From SpSt-583 sp034434015 (GTDB lineage: Bacteria; Chloroflexota; Anaerolineae; Anaerolineales; UBA6663), in contig DAOUAB010000024.1 of assembly GCA_034434015.1 (NCBI GenBank), positions 74,319 to 138,318 of the forward strand: DNA of 64,000 bases. The letters run 5' to 3'. Of the stretch, positions 1-7,068 are shown piece after piece (positions within the stretch are counted from its first letter, which is position 1; each line of letters starts with the position of its first letter). The notes beneath the pieces are model-generated. The model did not search any database, was not told where the DNA came from, and saw only the letters and a list, made by a program, of their open reading frames with translations. The position numbers were made by a program, and so were the translations under genes.

Positions 1-58
1 GCAGGACGGCCGCCGACAGGCGGGCCGGACGAGCCAGGGTGGAAGTGGTAACAGCCAT
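1..58 (-). CDS. 5' end of an unidentified gene running off the window
   Basis: A reading frame starts with ATG at 58 on the minus strand and stays open to the window edge, encoding MAVTTSTLARPARLSAAVL. An AAGGA Shine-Dalgarno sits about 7 bases upstream of the ATG, which supports a real start. It lies 45 bases downstream of the EamA gene on the same strand and is probably the next gene of that operon. The Ala/Leu rich N-terminus could begin a membrane segment or signal peptide. Too little is visible to name the product. Confidence 0.45.
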   Translation of the reverse strand, partial: MAVTTSTLARPARLSAAVL

Positions 59-103
59 CGTCGTTTCCTTAAAACCGGAGATATTCGCGGTCGCGGCGCG
101 CCG

Positions 104-1066
104 CTACTTGGCCGTCGCCGCCACGGCCGCCGGCTGGACCGCCTGCGCGATCGACCGGAAATTGACCACCAGGATGCCGCCCACCACCAGCGCCGAGCCG
201 GCCAGCAGCCGCCAGTCGGCGGCCTCCCCCAGGAGCAGCACGCCCAGCAGCAGGCCGATGACCGGGAAGACGTAGGTGACCAGCGACGCGCGCGTGGGCC
301 CCCAGGCGTTGATGAGCGAGAAGAAGAGCAGGTAGGCCAGGCACGAGCCGAGCACGCCCAGCCAGGCCACCGCGAACCAGGCCAGGGGCGAGGTGGGCAG
401 GACGAGCGGGCCTTCGGCCACGGGCGTGGCGATCCACATCAGGGCGTCGGCGAAGAGCAGGACCATGAAGGACTGCACCACCGGCGACTGGTTGCGCAGG
501 TGCCGGCGTGAGAACGTGATGGCCACGGCATAACAGATGGCGGCCGCGATGACGGCCAGTTGCCCCCACAGGTTGCCGCTCAGCCCGCCCGGTTCGAGGT
601 CGCGGCTGACCAGCACCACCACGCCGACGAAACCGATCAGCAGCCCGCCCAGGCGCGGCGCCGTGAGGCGCTCATCCTGCAGCCAGAAGTGGGCGATGAT
701 GATCGTGAAGAGCGGCACGGTGCCGTTGAGGATCGACGCTACGCCCGAGTCGATCAGGGTCTCGCCCCACGTGATCAGGACGAACGGGACCGCCGTGTTG
801 AAGAGGCCCATGAACAGGTAGGCCAGCAGCGTGCGCCGGTCGCGCGGCACGGCCTGGCGCCGGACGGCCAGGAGCACGGCCAGACCGGCCAGGCCGAACA
901 ACAGCCGGAACGTCACCAGCAGGAAGGGCCCGAAAGAGGTCGAGTCAGCCGGGTGAAACAATCCCAGGCCGGGCAGCGGGTCGCCCTGGCCGACCTTGAT
1001 CCACAGAAACGACGAACCCCAGACCAGGCCCAGGAGGGCGAAGAGGCCCCATTCTTTGAGTTTCAT
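104..1066 (-). CDS. EamA/DMT family transporter
   Basis: A 320-residue hydrophobic protein of the drug/metabolite transporter superfamily, expected to lie in the inner membrane with ten helices in two EamA repeats. The N-terminal LLGLVWGSSFLWIKVG is the typical first helix of EamA proteins, and the second repeat begins near residue 165 (GQLAVIAAAICYAVAI). Family members export amino acids, nucleosides or metabolites; the substrate cannot be told here. Its ATG overlaps the stop of paiB by 4 bases (ATGA), so the two are translationally coupled. Position after an Lrp-type regulator suggests, as inference only, an amino-acid-related export role. Confidence 0.88.
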   Translation of the reverse strand: MKLKEWGLFALLGLVWGSSFLWIKVGQGDPLPGLGLFHPADSTSFGPFLLVTFRLLFGLAGLAVLLAVRRQAVPRDRRTLLAYLFMGLFNTAVPFVLITWGETLIDSGVASILNGTVPLFTIIIAHFWLQDERLTAPRLGGLLIGFVGVVVLVSRDLEPGGLSGNLWGQLAVIAAAICYAVAITFSRRHLRNQSPVVQSFMVLLFADALMWIATPVAEGPLVLPTSPLAWFAVAWLGVLGSCLAYLLFFSLINAWGPTRASLVTYVFPVIGLLLGVLLLGEAADWRLLAGSALVVGGILVVNFRSIAQAVQPAAVAATAK

Positions 1067-1692
1067 GGCGACTCCACGGTTGAGAGATGCCGCCGCATCC
1101 GGCCGGCTAATTCCAGGCTGTCCGGCTGGCCCAGCGCTTCCAGGGCGGCGATGAGGTTGCGCTGTTCGCCGGCCGCGCGATTCTGGCTGAGCTTGAACTT
1201 GCCCTCCAGCCGGGTGACCGTCATCTCAAAGGCCACAATGCCGTTGAGCATGCCGGTCCGGTAACGCTCGGGCAGCTCAGCCCACTGCGCCTGGTAAGGG
1301 GGTTCGTGGCGCGCGATCAGCCGCTGCAGCACCGCCTCGGCCTCGTCCGGCGCCGTGATTGGGCGGACCGGGCCGTAGGCGTGCACGGCGATGTAATTCC
1401 AGGTGGGGACGCTCTGGCGCTGTTCGTACAGCGTCGGCGAGACATAGGCGTGCGGGCCCGCAAAGATGGCCAGCGCCTCGCGCTGTTCGGCCAGCGTCTG
1501 CCATTGCGGGTTGGCGCGCGCCACATGGCCGAGCAAGGCGACGCCCTCCGCCGAAGCCTGCACGACGAGGGGCAGGTGCGTGGCGAAGGGCGCGCCGTCC
1601 ACCACCGTCACCAGCGCGGCGAAAGAGTGGGCGCGCATGAACTCCGTCAGGATCGCGGGATCGTCCTCGCGGAAATGTTTGGGGAGATACAT
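1063..1692 (-). CDS. PaiB-like FMN-binding regulator/flavoprotein
   Basis: A 209-residue protein starting MYLPKHFREDDPAIL, the characteristic N-terminus of the PaiB family (split-barrel FMN-binding fold). Other family hallmarks are FAALVTVVDGAPFATHLPLVV (residues about 24-44), SPTLYEQRQSVPTWNYIAVHAYG in the middle, and LNGIVAFEMTVTRLEGKFKLSQN near residue 165. In Bacillus, PaiB was described as a negative regulator of sporulation and protease genes, but biochemical work on relatives points to flavin or heme binding. Length is normal for the family. It follows dinB by 9 bases and overlaps the EamA gene, so it belongs to the five-gene operon. Confidence 0.88.
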   Translation of the reverse strand: MYLPKHFREDDPAILTEFMRAHSFAALVTVVDGAPFATHLPLVVQASAEGVALLGHVARANPQWQTLAEQREALAIFAGPHAYVSPTLYEQRQSVPTWNYIAVHAYGPVRPITAPDEAEAVLQRLIARHEPPYQAQWAELPERYRTGMLNGIVAFEMTVTRLEGKFKLSQNRAAGEQRNLIAALEALGQPDSLELAGRMRRHLSTVESP

Positions 1693-1701
1693 GGGGACTC
1701 T

Positions 1702-2190
1702 CTATGGCCGGCCGGCCTGCTCCCAGGCCGCCCGCGCGGTCCGCATCTGGGCCGCGTGCTCGCGGACATGGCGCTCGTAGATGTCCAGCCAGTCGTCCAG
1801 CGACATCGGGCCGTTCTCGGGATGATCGGCGACGCGCGTCCAGGCCGCCTCGGGCAGCGCCCGGATCAGGTGATAGGTGTTGCGGCGCAGGACCCGGAAA
1901 AGCTCGACCGCCGCCTCGACGCTCTGCGCGTGGTAATCCAGTTCCCGGGCCCAGGCCACCTCGTCGTACGCCATCAGGGGGGCGCCAGGCTCGGCCAGGA
2001 AGCGCCGGCAGCGGACGTAGCTGTTGGCCTCGCTGTCGGCGATGTGGACGGCGATCTCGTGCACGGTCCACTGGTCCGGCGCGGGCCGGTACGTCCACAT
2101 GGCGCGCGGCAGCTCGCTCAACACGGCCTCCAGTTCGGCGGCGGCGCGTCCGTAAGACTCGATCCTGGCCTGACGTTCGACGACCGGCAT
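1702..2190 (-). CDS. DinB family metal-dependent protein
   Basis: A 162-residue DinB-superfamily four-helix protein. The metal-binding histidines are visible in WTVHEIAVHIADSEANSY (residues about 40-57) and in the C-terminal IYERHVREHAAQM (residues about 136-148), which match the three-His site of the fold. Members include DNA-damage induced DinB of Bacillus and thiol S-transferases (BstA, mycothiol-dependent enzymes); which activity applies here cannot be said. It sits 5 bases downstream of the Lrp regulator and 9 bases upstream of paiB. Confidence 0.85.
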   Translation of the reverse strand: MPVVERQARIESYGRAAAELEAVLSELPRAMWTYRPAPDQWTVHEIAVHIADSEANSYVRCRRFLAEPGAPLMAYDEVAWARELDYHAQSVEAAVELFRVLRRNTYHLIRALPEAAWTRVADHPENGPMSLDDWLDIYERHVREHAAQMRTARAAWEQAGRP

Positions 2191-2195
2191 GGCGT

Positions 2196-2636
2196 TCAGC
2201 TCTCCTTGAGCGTGTCCAGGGCGATCATGGTCACGCTGCGCTGGACGGTGATGTGGCTGCGGATGCGGTTGATCAGCGCCTGCAGGTCGGCCGGGTCGCT
2301 GGCGCGGGTCTTGATCAGAAAACAGTCCTCGCCGGCGACGCTGTAGAGCTCCAGCACGTCCGGGTCGTCGCAGATGGCGCGCAGCCCGGGGTCGTGGCGC
2401 TCGTCGTAGGCGGCGGTGAGGCGGATGAAAGCCGTCAGGGTCTTGCCCAGCGCGCTCTCGTCCACGCGCACCGTGTAGCCCTTGATCACGCCGCGCTTTT
2501 CAAGCTTGCGGATGCGCTCGAAGACCGACGGCGCCGTGAGGCCCACCGCCGCGCCGAGGGCGGCGTTCGTCATCCGCGCGTCCTGGCGCAACAGGTCCAG
2601 GATCTTGCGGTCGATGTCGTCCAGGCTGTTGGCCAT
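2196..2636 (-). CDS. Lrp/AsnC family transcriptional regulator
   Basis: A 146-residue regulator with an N-terminal winged helix (LDDIDRKILDLLRQDARMTNAALGAAVGLTAPSVFERIRKLEKRGVIKGY; first ~55 residues) and a C-terminal RAM/AsnC ligand-binding domain with GEDCFLIKTRASDPADLQALINRIRS. Lrp-family proteins bind amino acids and control amino-acid metabolism or export. The gene starts 1 base after the DUF2917 stop and is followed within 5 bases by dinB. As the only HTH gene in the operon it is the best candidate to control it, possibly by sensing a substrate of the EamA exporter; that link is inference. Confidence 0.92.
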   Translation of the reverse strand: MANSLDDIDRKILDLLRQDARMTNAALGAAVGLTAPSVFERIRKLEKRGVIKGYTVRVDESALGKTLTAFIRLTAAYDERHDPGLRAICDDPDVLELYSVAGEDCFLIKTRASDPADLQALINRIRSHITVQRSVTMIALDTLKES

Positions 2637-2637
2637 G

Positions 2638-2943
2638 TCAGTTCAGGAGCTCCACCATGAGCGGCGCCGGGCCCAGCGACGAGACCAGCGCGGGCTCGCG
2701 GCTCACCGGGAGCCGGGCGGACTCGTCGGCCTGCAAGACCACGTCGCGCCCCTGGGTCGTGAGCCAGGCCTGGCCGGCGGCCACCCGCACGCGCTGGCCG
2801 GCCTCCGGCAGGCGATAGACCTCGCCCGGGTAAAGGACCACACGCAGTTTGACCGTCTCGGAGGCGACACTGCCGATCGCCCGGCGTGCAATCTGGGGTG
2901 ACACAACCGCTCCTCTCACTGATGGCGTCTCGGCCAGTTTCAT
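2638..2943 (-). CDS. DUF2917-type small protein
   Basis: A protein of 101 residues resembling DUF2917: a short beta-rich core with LRVVLYPGEVYRLPEAGQRVRVAAGQAWLTTQGRDVVLQADES. No catalytic function is known for the family. The in-frame ATG at 2943 was chosen because an AAAGAGAA ribosome site lies just upstream; a start at 3009 would add 22 residues without such a site. It is the first gene of the minus-strand operon and ends 1 base before the Lrp gene. The pairing may reflect co-regulation with that regulator. Confidence 0.7.
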   Translation of the reverse strand: MKLAETPSVRGAVVSPQIARRAIGSVASETVKLRVVLYPGEVYRLPEAGQRVRVAAGQAWLTTQGRDVVLQADESARLPVSREPALVSSLGPAPLMVELLN

Positions 2944-3125
2944 AATTCTCTTTATCTCGCAGGCCCCAAATACAAACGGGCCAGGTTTTTGAATTTTATA
3001 TGGCGACATGGGGCAAGAGTCAATACGTCTTTAGGCGGATACCGTCTCTGCCTAACGGAATTCGAAATTATGACTAATCCAAGCTGTATTTTGAGCAGTG
3101 GCGGACGAATGATATTCGGCAGCGC

Positions 3126-3752
3126 TCACAGGCGCGCGCCCTCCAGGTGCAAGAGCCAGGCTTTGGTCTGCACACCGTGCTGGCCGAGATAGCCGCGCAG
3201 GTCACCGTCGGCGGCCACCACGCGGTGGCATGGCAGGACGATGGGCACCGGGTTCCGGCGCAGGGCCTGGCCGACAGCGCGGGCGGCCTGGGGACGGCCC
3301 AGCTCACGGGCCAGCCCCTGATAGGTTTGCACATGGCCGCGCGGGATATGAGCCGCGGCCTCCAGCACGCGGCGCTGGAAGTTGGTGACGCCGCGCCAAT
3401 CGACGCGCGCGGGCAGCGAGCGCTTGCGGCCCAGGAGGTACGCGGCCACGTCCGCGCGCCAGCGGGCGGTCTTTTCCGCCGAGCGCCTGGCCGCGCCGAA
3501 ACCGCGCCGGCGCAGGGCGGCCAGCCAGGCGCGCGCGTCCGCGCCGTAGTGGATGGCGGCCAGGCCGGCCTCCGAGACCGCCACCCACAGCGGCCCGACC
3601 GGGGTGTCCGGCACCAGGTCGTACCAGACGGCGGGCGGCTGCTCGGCCTGGAGGCGTCGGCGCAGCGCGGTCTGAGCGCGGGCAACGGCTTCCGGCCGGG
3701 GCGCGGCCAGGAGCTGGTCGAGGGCCAGGTCAAATCTCGTCTTGGGCGGCAT
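3126..3752 (-). CDS. ogt: methylated-DNA--protein-cysteine methyltransferase
   Basis: A 208-residue O6-alkylguanine DNA alkyltransferase. The acceptor motif PCHRV is present with Cys175 as the expected suicide alkyl acceptor. It is preceded by the usual IPRGHVQTYQGLARELGRPQAARAVGQALRRNP helix-turn-helix region, and the N-terminal half holds the family's ribonuclease-H-like subdomain (TPVGPLWVAVSEAGLAAI). The protein repairs O6-methylguanine in the cytoplasm in one turnover. Its start overlaps the end of the upstream ECF sigma gene by 23 bases, so the two are almost certainly co-transcribed. Confidence 0.93.
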   Translation of the reverse strand: MPPKTRFDLALDQLLAAPRPEAVARAQTALRRRLQAEQPPAVWYDLVPDTPVGPLWVAVSEAGLAAIHYGADARAWLAALRRRGFGAARRSAEKTARWRADVAAYLLGRKRSLPARVDWRGVTNFQRRVLEAAAHIPRGHVQTYQGLARELGRPQAARAVGQALRRNPVPIVLPCHRVVAADGDLRGYLGQHGVQTKAWLLHLEGARL

Positions 3753-4242
3753 CGCGGAATACCTCTCTGAGTTTCTTGAGGGCCTGGTAGACGTTAGCGC
3801 GCGCGGCGGCCTCCGAGCAGGCCAGGGCGGCGGCCGTCTCGGCGTAGCTCAGGCCCTGGTACTGTCGCAGGACCAGCGCGGCCTGCTGGCGGGCGGGCAG
3901 GCGCTCCACGGCCGCGGCCAGCGCCGCCAGCTGGGCGCGGCGGGCGGCGCGCTCCGGCGGCGATGGGTCGTCGGCCGGCCAGCGCTCGTCGGCGGGCGCG
4001 CTCCAGGCCGCTTCGCGTCGCCGCCGGCGGAGGTGCGAGAAGGCGGTGTTCGTGGCGATGCGGTAGAGCCAGGCGCGCGTGTTCGCCCGGTCATCCAGGC
4101 GGCCGTAAGCCCGATGGGCGCGCAGGTAGGCCTCCTGCAGACAATCCTGCGCCTCGGCTTCGTCGCGCGTCAGGCGGAAGAGATAGGCGAAGAGTTCGGC
4201 GCTGTGCGCGTCCACCAGCGTGGTGAAGTCAGGTTTGTTCAT
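3730..4242 (-). CDS. ECF-type RNA polymerase sigma factor
   Basis: A 170-residue sigma70-family protein with region 2 at residues about 10-75 (LVDAHSAELFAYLFRLTRDEAEAQDCLQEAYLRAHRAY, then ANTRAWLYRIATNTAFSHLRRRRRE) and region 4 at about 105-165 (LPARQQAALVLRQYQGLSYAETAAALACSEAAARANVYQALKKLRE). It should direct RNA polymerase to a small regulon. Unlike most ECF genes it is followed by ogt rather than an anti-sigma gene. An alkylation-response role is an inference from that neighbour. An upstream promoter was not identified; the repeat at 4290-4394 lies just before it. Confidence 0.9.
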   Translation of the reverse strand: MNKPDFTTLVDAHSAELFAYLFRLTRDEAEAQDCLQEAYLRAHRAYGRLDDRANTRAWLYRIATNTAFSHLRRRRREAAWSAPADERWPADDPSPPERAARRAQLAALAAAVERLPARQQAALVLRQYQGLSYAETAAALACSEAAARANVYQALKKLREVFRDAAQDEI

Positions 4243-4289
4243 CCTGTAGATATAACGCCGGCCGCGCGGTTTTGTGAAAACGCATTGGG

Positions 4290-4394
4290 ACGCGGCGCGG
4301 CGCCGCGCCGTAACCCGATGTCGGTGTCAGGCCGTTGGGGCGCGCGGCGGTGCGCCCTGCCGGCGAGGAATTACGCAAAACTCGAAAAACGACC
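4290..4394 (+). repeat. ~100-bp stem-loop repeat, copy A
   Basis: First of three related copies. The shared core reads (with variation) GTTGGGGCGC, a GC palindrome, then GAATTACGCAAAACTCGAAAAACGACC ending at 4394. Homology to copy B extends back through CCCGATG-N-C-N-GTGTCA (around 4314). Copy A is about 80 percent alike to copy B by eye. Its AAAAACGACC end touches the stop codon of the CoA-transferase gene. Orientation is given as the strand on which the palindrome precedes AAAAACGACC. Confidence 0.75.
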
Positions 4395-5161
4395 TACGCC
4401 GCGCCTTTGAGGTAGATGCCCCGGGGGTCCAGTTCTTCGCGCAGGAGGCGCAATTCGGCCTCGGTGGGGGGCGCGGTCGTGCGCACGTTCGGCGCGACCT
4501 TGAGCGGCCAGCCGGTGTTGGCGACGGCGTCCTCCACGCTGCGGCCGGGGTGCAGGGCCGTGAGGATCAACTCGCCGGCCTCGTCCGGCTCCAGGAGGCC
4601 GAGGTCGGTGACGACGGCCTGCGGGCCGCCGCCGCGCACGCCGCTCGCGATCCGCGCCGCGCGCCCGTCCAGAAAACCGGCCCCGGTGACGAAATCGCAC
4701 TTCTCGGGGAAGCGTCGCTTCTGGTGCGGGGTGATGAAGTAGGTGCGGTTGGCCCAGGCCGCGATCTCGGCGCTGCCGCCGGAGCCGGGCAGGCGCACCT
4801 TCGGATGCGCGTAGGCACCGATGACGGTGGCGTTGACGTTGCCGAAGCGGTCGATCTGCGCGCCGCCCAGGAAACCGACGTCGATCAGGCCGCGCTGCAA
4901 ATAGAAGGCGAAGATTTCGTACATCGAGCAGATGGCCGCCGCCCCGGAGACCAGCGTCGGGTCGCCGATGGACAGCGGCAGACGGGCGGGCTGGGCGCCG
5001 ATCACGCCGGCCTCGTAGATCATGGTCAGGCGCGGGGCGTGCGTCCGGCGGGCGAGGTTGCAGGCCAGGTTGGGCAGGCCGACGCCCACGAACACCACAT
5101 CGCCGTCGCGCAGCAGGCGCGCGGCGTTGACGGTCATCAGTTCGGCGGGGGTGTAGGTCAC
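4394..5161 (-). CDS. CoA-transferase subunit B (glutaconate/3-oxoacid type)
   Basis: A 255-residue CoA-transferase family I beta-type subunit. It starts VTYTPAELMTVNAARLLRDGDVV, a form common in this subfamily, with GTG at 5161 and a GGAG site 6 bases upstream; an internal ATG at 5137 would cut the conserved start. Other family features are VFVGVGLPNLACNLARR, MIYEAGVIGAQP, FAFYLQRGLIDVGFLGGAQIDRFGNVN and GSGGSAEIA. Such subunits move CoA between carboxylic acids, but they work with an alpha subunit that normally lies next to them, and none is present here. The gene lies between inverted repeat copies A and B. The substrate is unknown. A TATAAT box (minus strand, 5288-5293) could drive it through copy B. 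Confidence 0.85.
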   Translation of the reverse strand: MTYTPAELMTVNAARLLRDGDVVFVGVGLPNLACNLARRTHAPRLTMIYEAGVIGAQPARLPLSIGDPTLVSGAAAICSMYEIFAFYLQRGLIDVGFLGGAQIDRFGNVNATVIGAYAHPKVRLPGSGGSAEIAAWANRTYFITPHQKRRFPEKCDFVTGAGFLDGRAARIASGVRGGGPQAVVTDLGLLEPDEAGELILTALHPGRSVEDAVANTGWPLKVAPNVRTTAPPTEAELRLLREELDPRGIYLKGAA

Positions 5162-5173
5162 AGTGGTCTCCGA

Positions 5174-5274
5174 GGCGGTCGTTTTTCGAATTTTGTGTAA
5201 TTTCCCACCAGCCGGGGCGCACGGCCGTGCGCCCCAACGCTTTGACACAGGCATCGGGACACGGCCCCCGAGGC
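5174..5274 (-). repeat. ~100-bp stem-loop repeat, copy B
   Basis: Second copy, inverted relative to copy A. On the minus strand it runs GTGTCCCGATGCCTGTGTC, AAAGCGTT, the perfect palindrome GGGGCGCACGGCCGTGCGCCCC (positions 5214-5235), then a stretch ending ATTCGAAAAACGACCGCC. The last ~75 bases match copy C at 61804-61877 with only about four differences although the copies are more than 56 kb apart. Its AAAAACGACC end faces the start of the CoA-transferase gene, 13 bases away. Confidence 0.85.
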
Positions 5275-5386
5275 AGAGGCAGTGCCGATTATACAACCCG
5301 CCCGGGAGAGGGAGCCGCCGGGGTCTGGGAGTGGCCGTCAAGATTTTGGGATCGTCCTGCCAATCGTTGTCGCCCGAGTCAGCGTC

Positions 5387-5448
5387 ATTCCGGCGAAAGC
5401 CGGAATCCAGGTGACCCCGGCAGAATCTGGATCCCGGCGAAGGCCGGG
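5387..5448. repeat. REP-type palindrome pair
   Basis: Two short palindromes in the gap 5275-5566. The first is ATTCCGGC-GAAA-GCCGGAAT (5387-5406). The second is CCCGGC-GAAG-GCCGGG (5433-5448). They are joined by GACCCCGGCAGAATCTGG-like sequence. This resembles a widespread class of bacterial intergenic repeats whose chance translation reads VIPAKAGIQ. The two units point in the same sense. No gene was found between 5275 and 5566; besides these palindromes it holds only the start-proximal region of sdaA. Confidence 0.7.
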
Positions 5449-5566
5449 GCCACGGTGGCGTCACCGCCAGCCCGGCCCAAAACAATGACGACCCACTCAG
5501 GGTCTGGCTCCCGCCTTCCGCCGCGATGGTATGCTTGGCGCCCGAGGCAGCTCCAGGAGGGCAGTC

Positions 5567-6985
5567 ATGGAACCGATCAGCGTCTTCGACATCTTCAAGA
5601 TCGGCGTCGGCCCGTCCAGTTCGCACACGCTCGGGCCGTGGCGCGCGGCGCAGCGTTTTCTGGATCGGTGCCGCGCGGCGGGCGGCCTGGAGCAGGTGGC
5701 GCGGCTGCGCGTGGACCTGTACGGCTCGCTGGCCAAGACCGGGCGCGGCCACGGCACGGATCTGGCCGTCCTCATGGGCCTGCGCGACGAGGACCCGGCG
5801 ACGTGCGATACAGCGCAGTTGCGCCCGGCTGTGGCCGTTATCCGCGCCGGGCGCCAGCTGGCGCTCGGCGGCCGGCATCCGCTCCCATTCGACCCGCAGA
5901 CCGATCTGGTCTTTCACATGGACCAGGCCCTGCCTTTCCACCCTAACGGCCTGACGTTCACAGCGCACCTCCAGAACGGCGCTCGGCTCGCCGAGACCTA
6001 TTACTCGGTCGGCGGCGGGTTCGTGGTTCAGGAACAGGAAGCGCCGGGAGGCGCGCCGCGCGCCCGGCCGCCGCTGCCCATCGAGGCCGGCGCGGACCTG
6101 TTGCGGCACTGCCGGACGCACGGCCTGAGCATCCCGGAGGTGGTCTGGCGGAACGAGCTGGCCTGGGCCGCGCCGGACGAGGTGCGCGCGGGGCTACAGC
6201 GATTATGGGCCGCGATGCAGGCCTGCGCGTTCCGCGGCTGTCGGACCGAGGGCGTGCTGCCGGGCGGGCTGGGCGTGATCCGACGGGCGGCGGGCCTCAG
6301 CCGTCGTCTGCTGGGCGGCGAGAGGCCCGCCGATGAGGACGCCTGGCGGGCGGCGCTGCGGGCGCGGGCCTGGACCTTCGCCGAAGTCCTCAAGTGGGTG
6401 AGCTGTTTTGCGCTGGCCGTCAACGAGGAGAACGCGGCCTTCGGGCGCGTGGTCACCGCGCCCACCAACGGCGCGGCCGGGGTGATCCCGGCCGTGCTGC
6501 TGCATGCCGTCTGTTTCAGCGGCGCCGGCGAGGCGGCCGTGGAGCCGTTCCTGCTCACCGCGGGCGAGATCGGCAGCCTGTTCAAGAAGGGCGCCACGAT
6601 CTCGGCCGCTTTGGGCGGCTGCCAGGCCGAGATCGGCGTCTCCAGCGCCATGGCCGCCGGGGCGCTCGCGCAGTGCCTGGGCGGCTCGCCGGAGCAGGTG
6701 TTGATGGCGGCCGAGATCGCCATGGAGCATCACCTCGGCCTGACCTGCGACCCGGTCGGCGGGCTGGTGCAGGTGCCGTGCATCGAACGCAACACGATGG
6801 GCGCGCTCAAGGCCATCGCCGCCGCGCACCTGGCGCTGGAGGGCGACCCGGCTCAGGCCAGGGTGACGTTCGACGCCGTGGTCAAGTCGATGTGGGTCAC
6901 GGCCCTGGATATGAACGGCAAGTACAAGGAGACGGCCGAGGGCGGCCTGGCCCTGCATATCCCCGTCAATGTGGCCGAGTGTTAG
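5567..6985 (+). CDS. sdaA: L-serine ammonia-lyase (iron-sulfur, single chain)
   Basis: A 472-residue [4Fe-4S] L-serine dehydratase converting L-serine to pyruvate and ammonia. The beta domain begins MEPISVFDIFKIGVGPSSSHTLGP, and the alpha domain carries APTNGAAGVIPAV, GGCQAEIGVSSAMAAGA, HHLGLTCDPVGGLVQVPCIERN. The three cluster cysteines expected for the family are in GGCQAE, GLTCDP and VPCIERN. ATG 5567 is chosen over an upstream frame start because a perfect AGGAGG lies 6 bases before it. An extended -10 (TGGTATGCT) at 5527-5535 is a possible promoter. It is monocistronic here and opposes, in serine flux, the glycine/serine enzymes at 33-45 kb. Confidence 0.95.
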   Translation: MEPISVFDIFKIGVGPSSSHTLGPWRAAQRFLDRCRAAGGLEQVARLRVDLYGSLAKTGRGHGTDLAVLMGLRDEDPATCDTAQLRPAVAVIRAGRQLALGGRHPLPFDPQTDLVFHMDQALPFHPNGLTFTAHLQNGARLAETYYSVGGGFVVQEQEAPGGAPRARPPLPIEAGADLLRHCRTHGLSIPEVVWRNELAWAAPDEVRAGLQRLWAAMQACAFRGCRTEGVLPGGLGVIRRAAGLSRRLLGGERPADEDAWRAALRARAWTFAEVLKWVSCFALAVNEENAAFGRVVTAPTNGAAGVIPAVLLHAVCFSGAGEAAVEPFLLTAGEIGSLFKKGATISAALGGCQAEIGVSSAMAAGALAQCLGGSPEQVLMAAEIAMEHHLGLTCDPVGGLVQVPCIERNTMGALKAIAAAHLALEGDPAQARVTFDAVVKSMWVTALDMNGKYKETAEGGLALHIPVNVAEC

Positions 6986-7020
6986 GCGCTCAGCGCCTGA
7001 GCTCCGGCCTGAAAGAACGC

Positions 7021-7057
7021 AAAACCCCGCGTCCCGAGCCGGTCGAGGGACGCGGGG
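7021..7057 (-). terminator. intrinsic terminator of the lipoprotein gene
   Basis: A perfect 11-bp stem (CCCCGCGTCCC at 7025-7035, GGGACGCGGGG at 7047-7057) with an 11-base loop. Read on the minus strand it is followed by TTTT, so it ends the minus-strand gene at 7069. On the plus strand the stem is followed by CGCTAAAAA, which would be a poor terminator for sdaA. Confidence 0.8.
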
Positions 7058-7068
7058 CGCTAAAAAGG

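Noticed and set aside
5162..6121. N-terminal extension of the CoA-transferase frame across the repeat and into sdaA
   Set aside because: It translates repeat copy B and the REP palindromes (SGFRRNDA-like text) and sequence antisense to sdaA; the GTG with GGAG at 5161 matches the family start.
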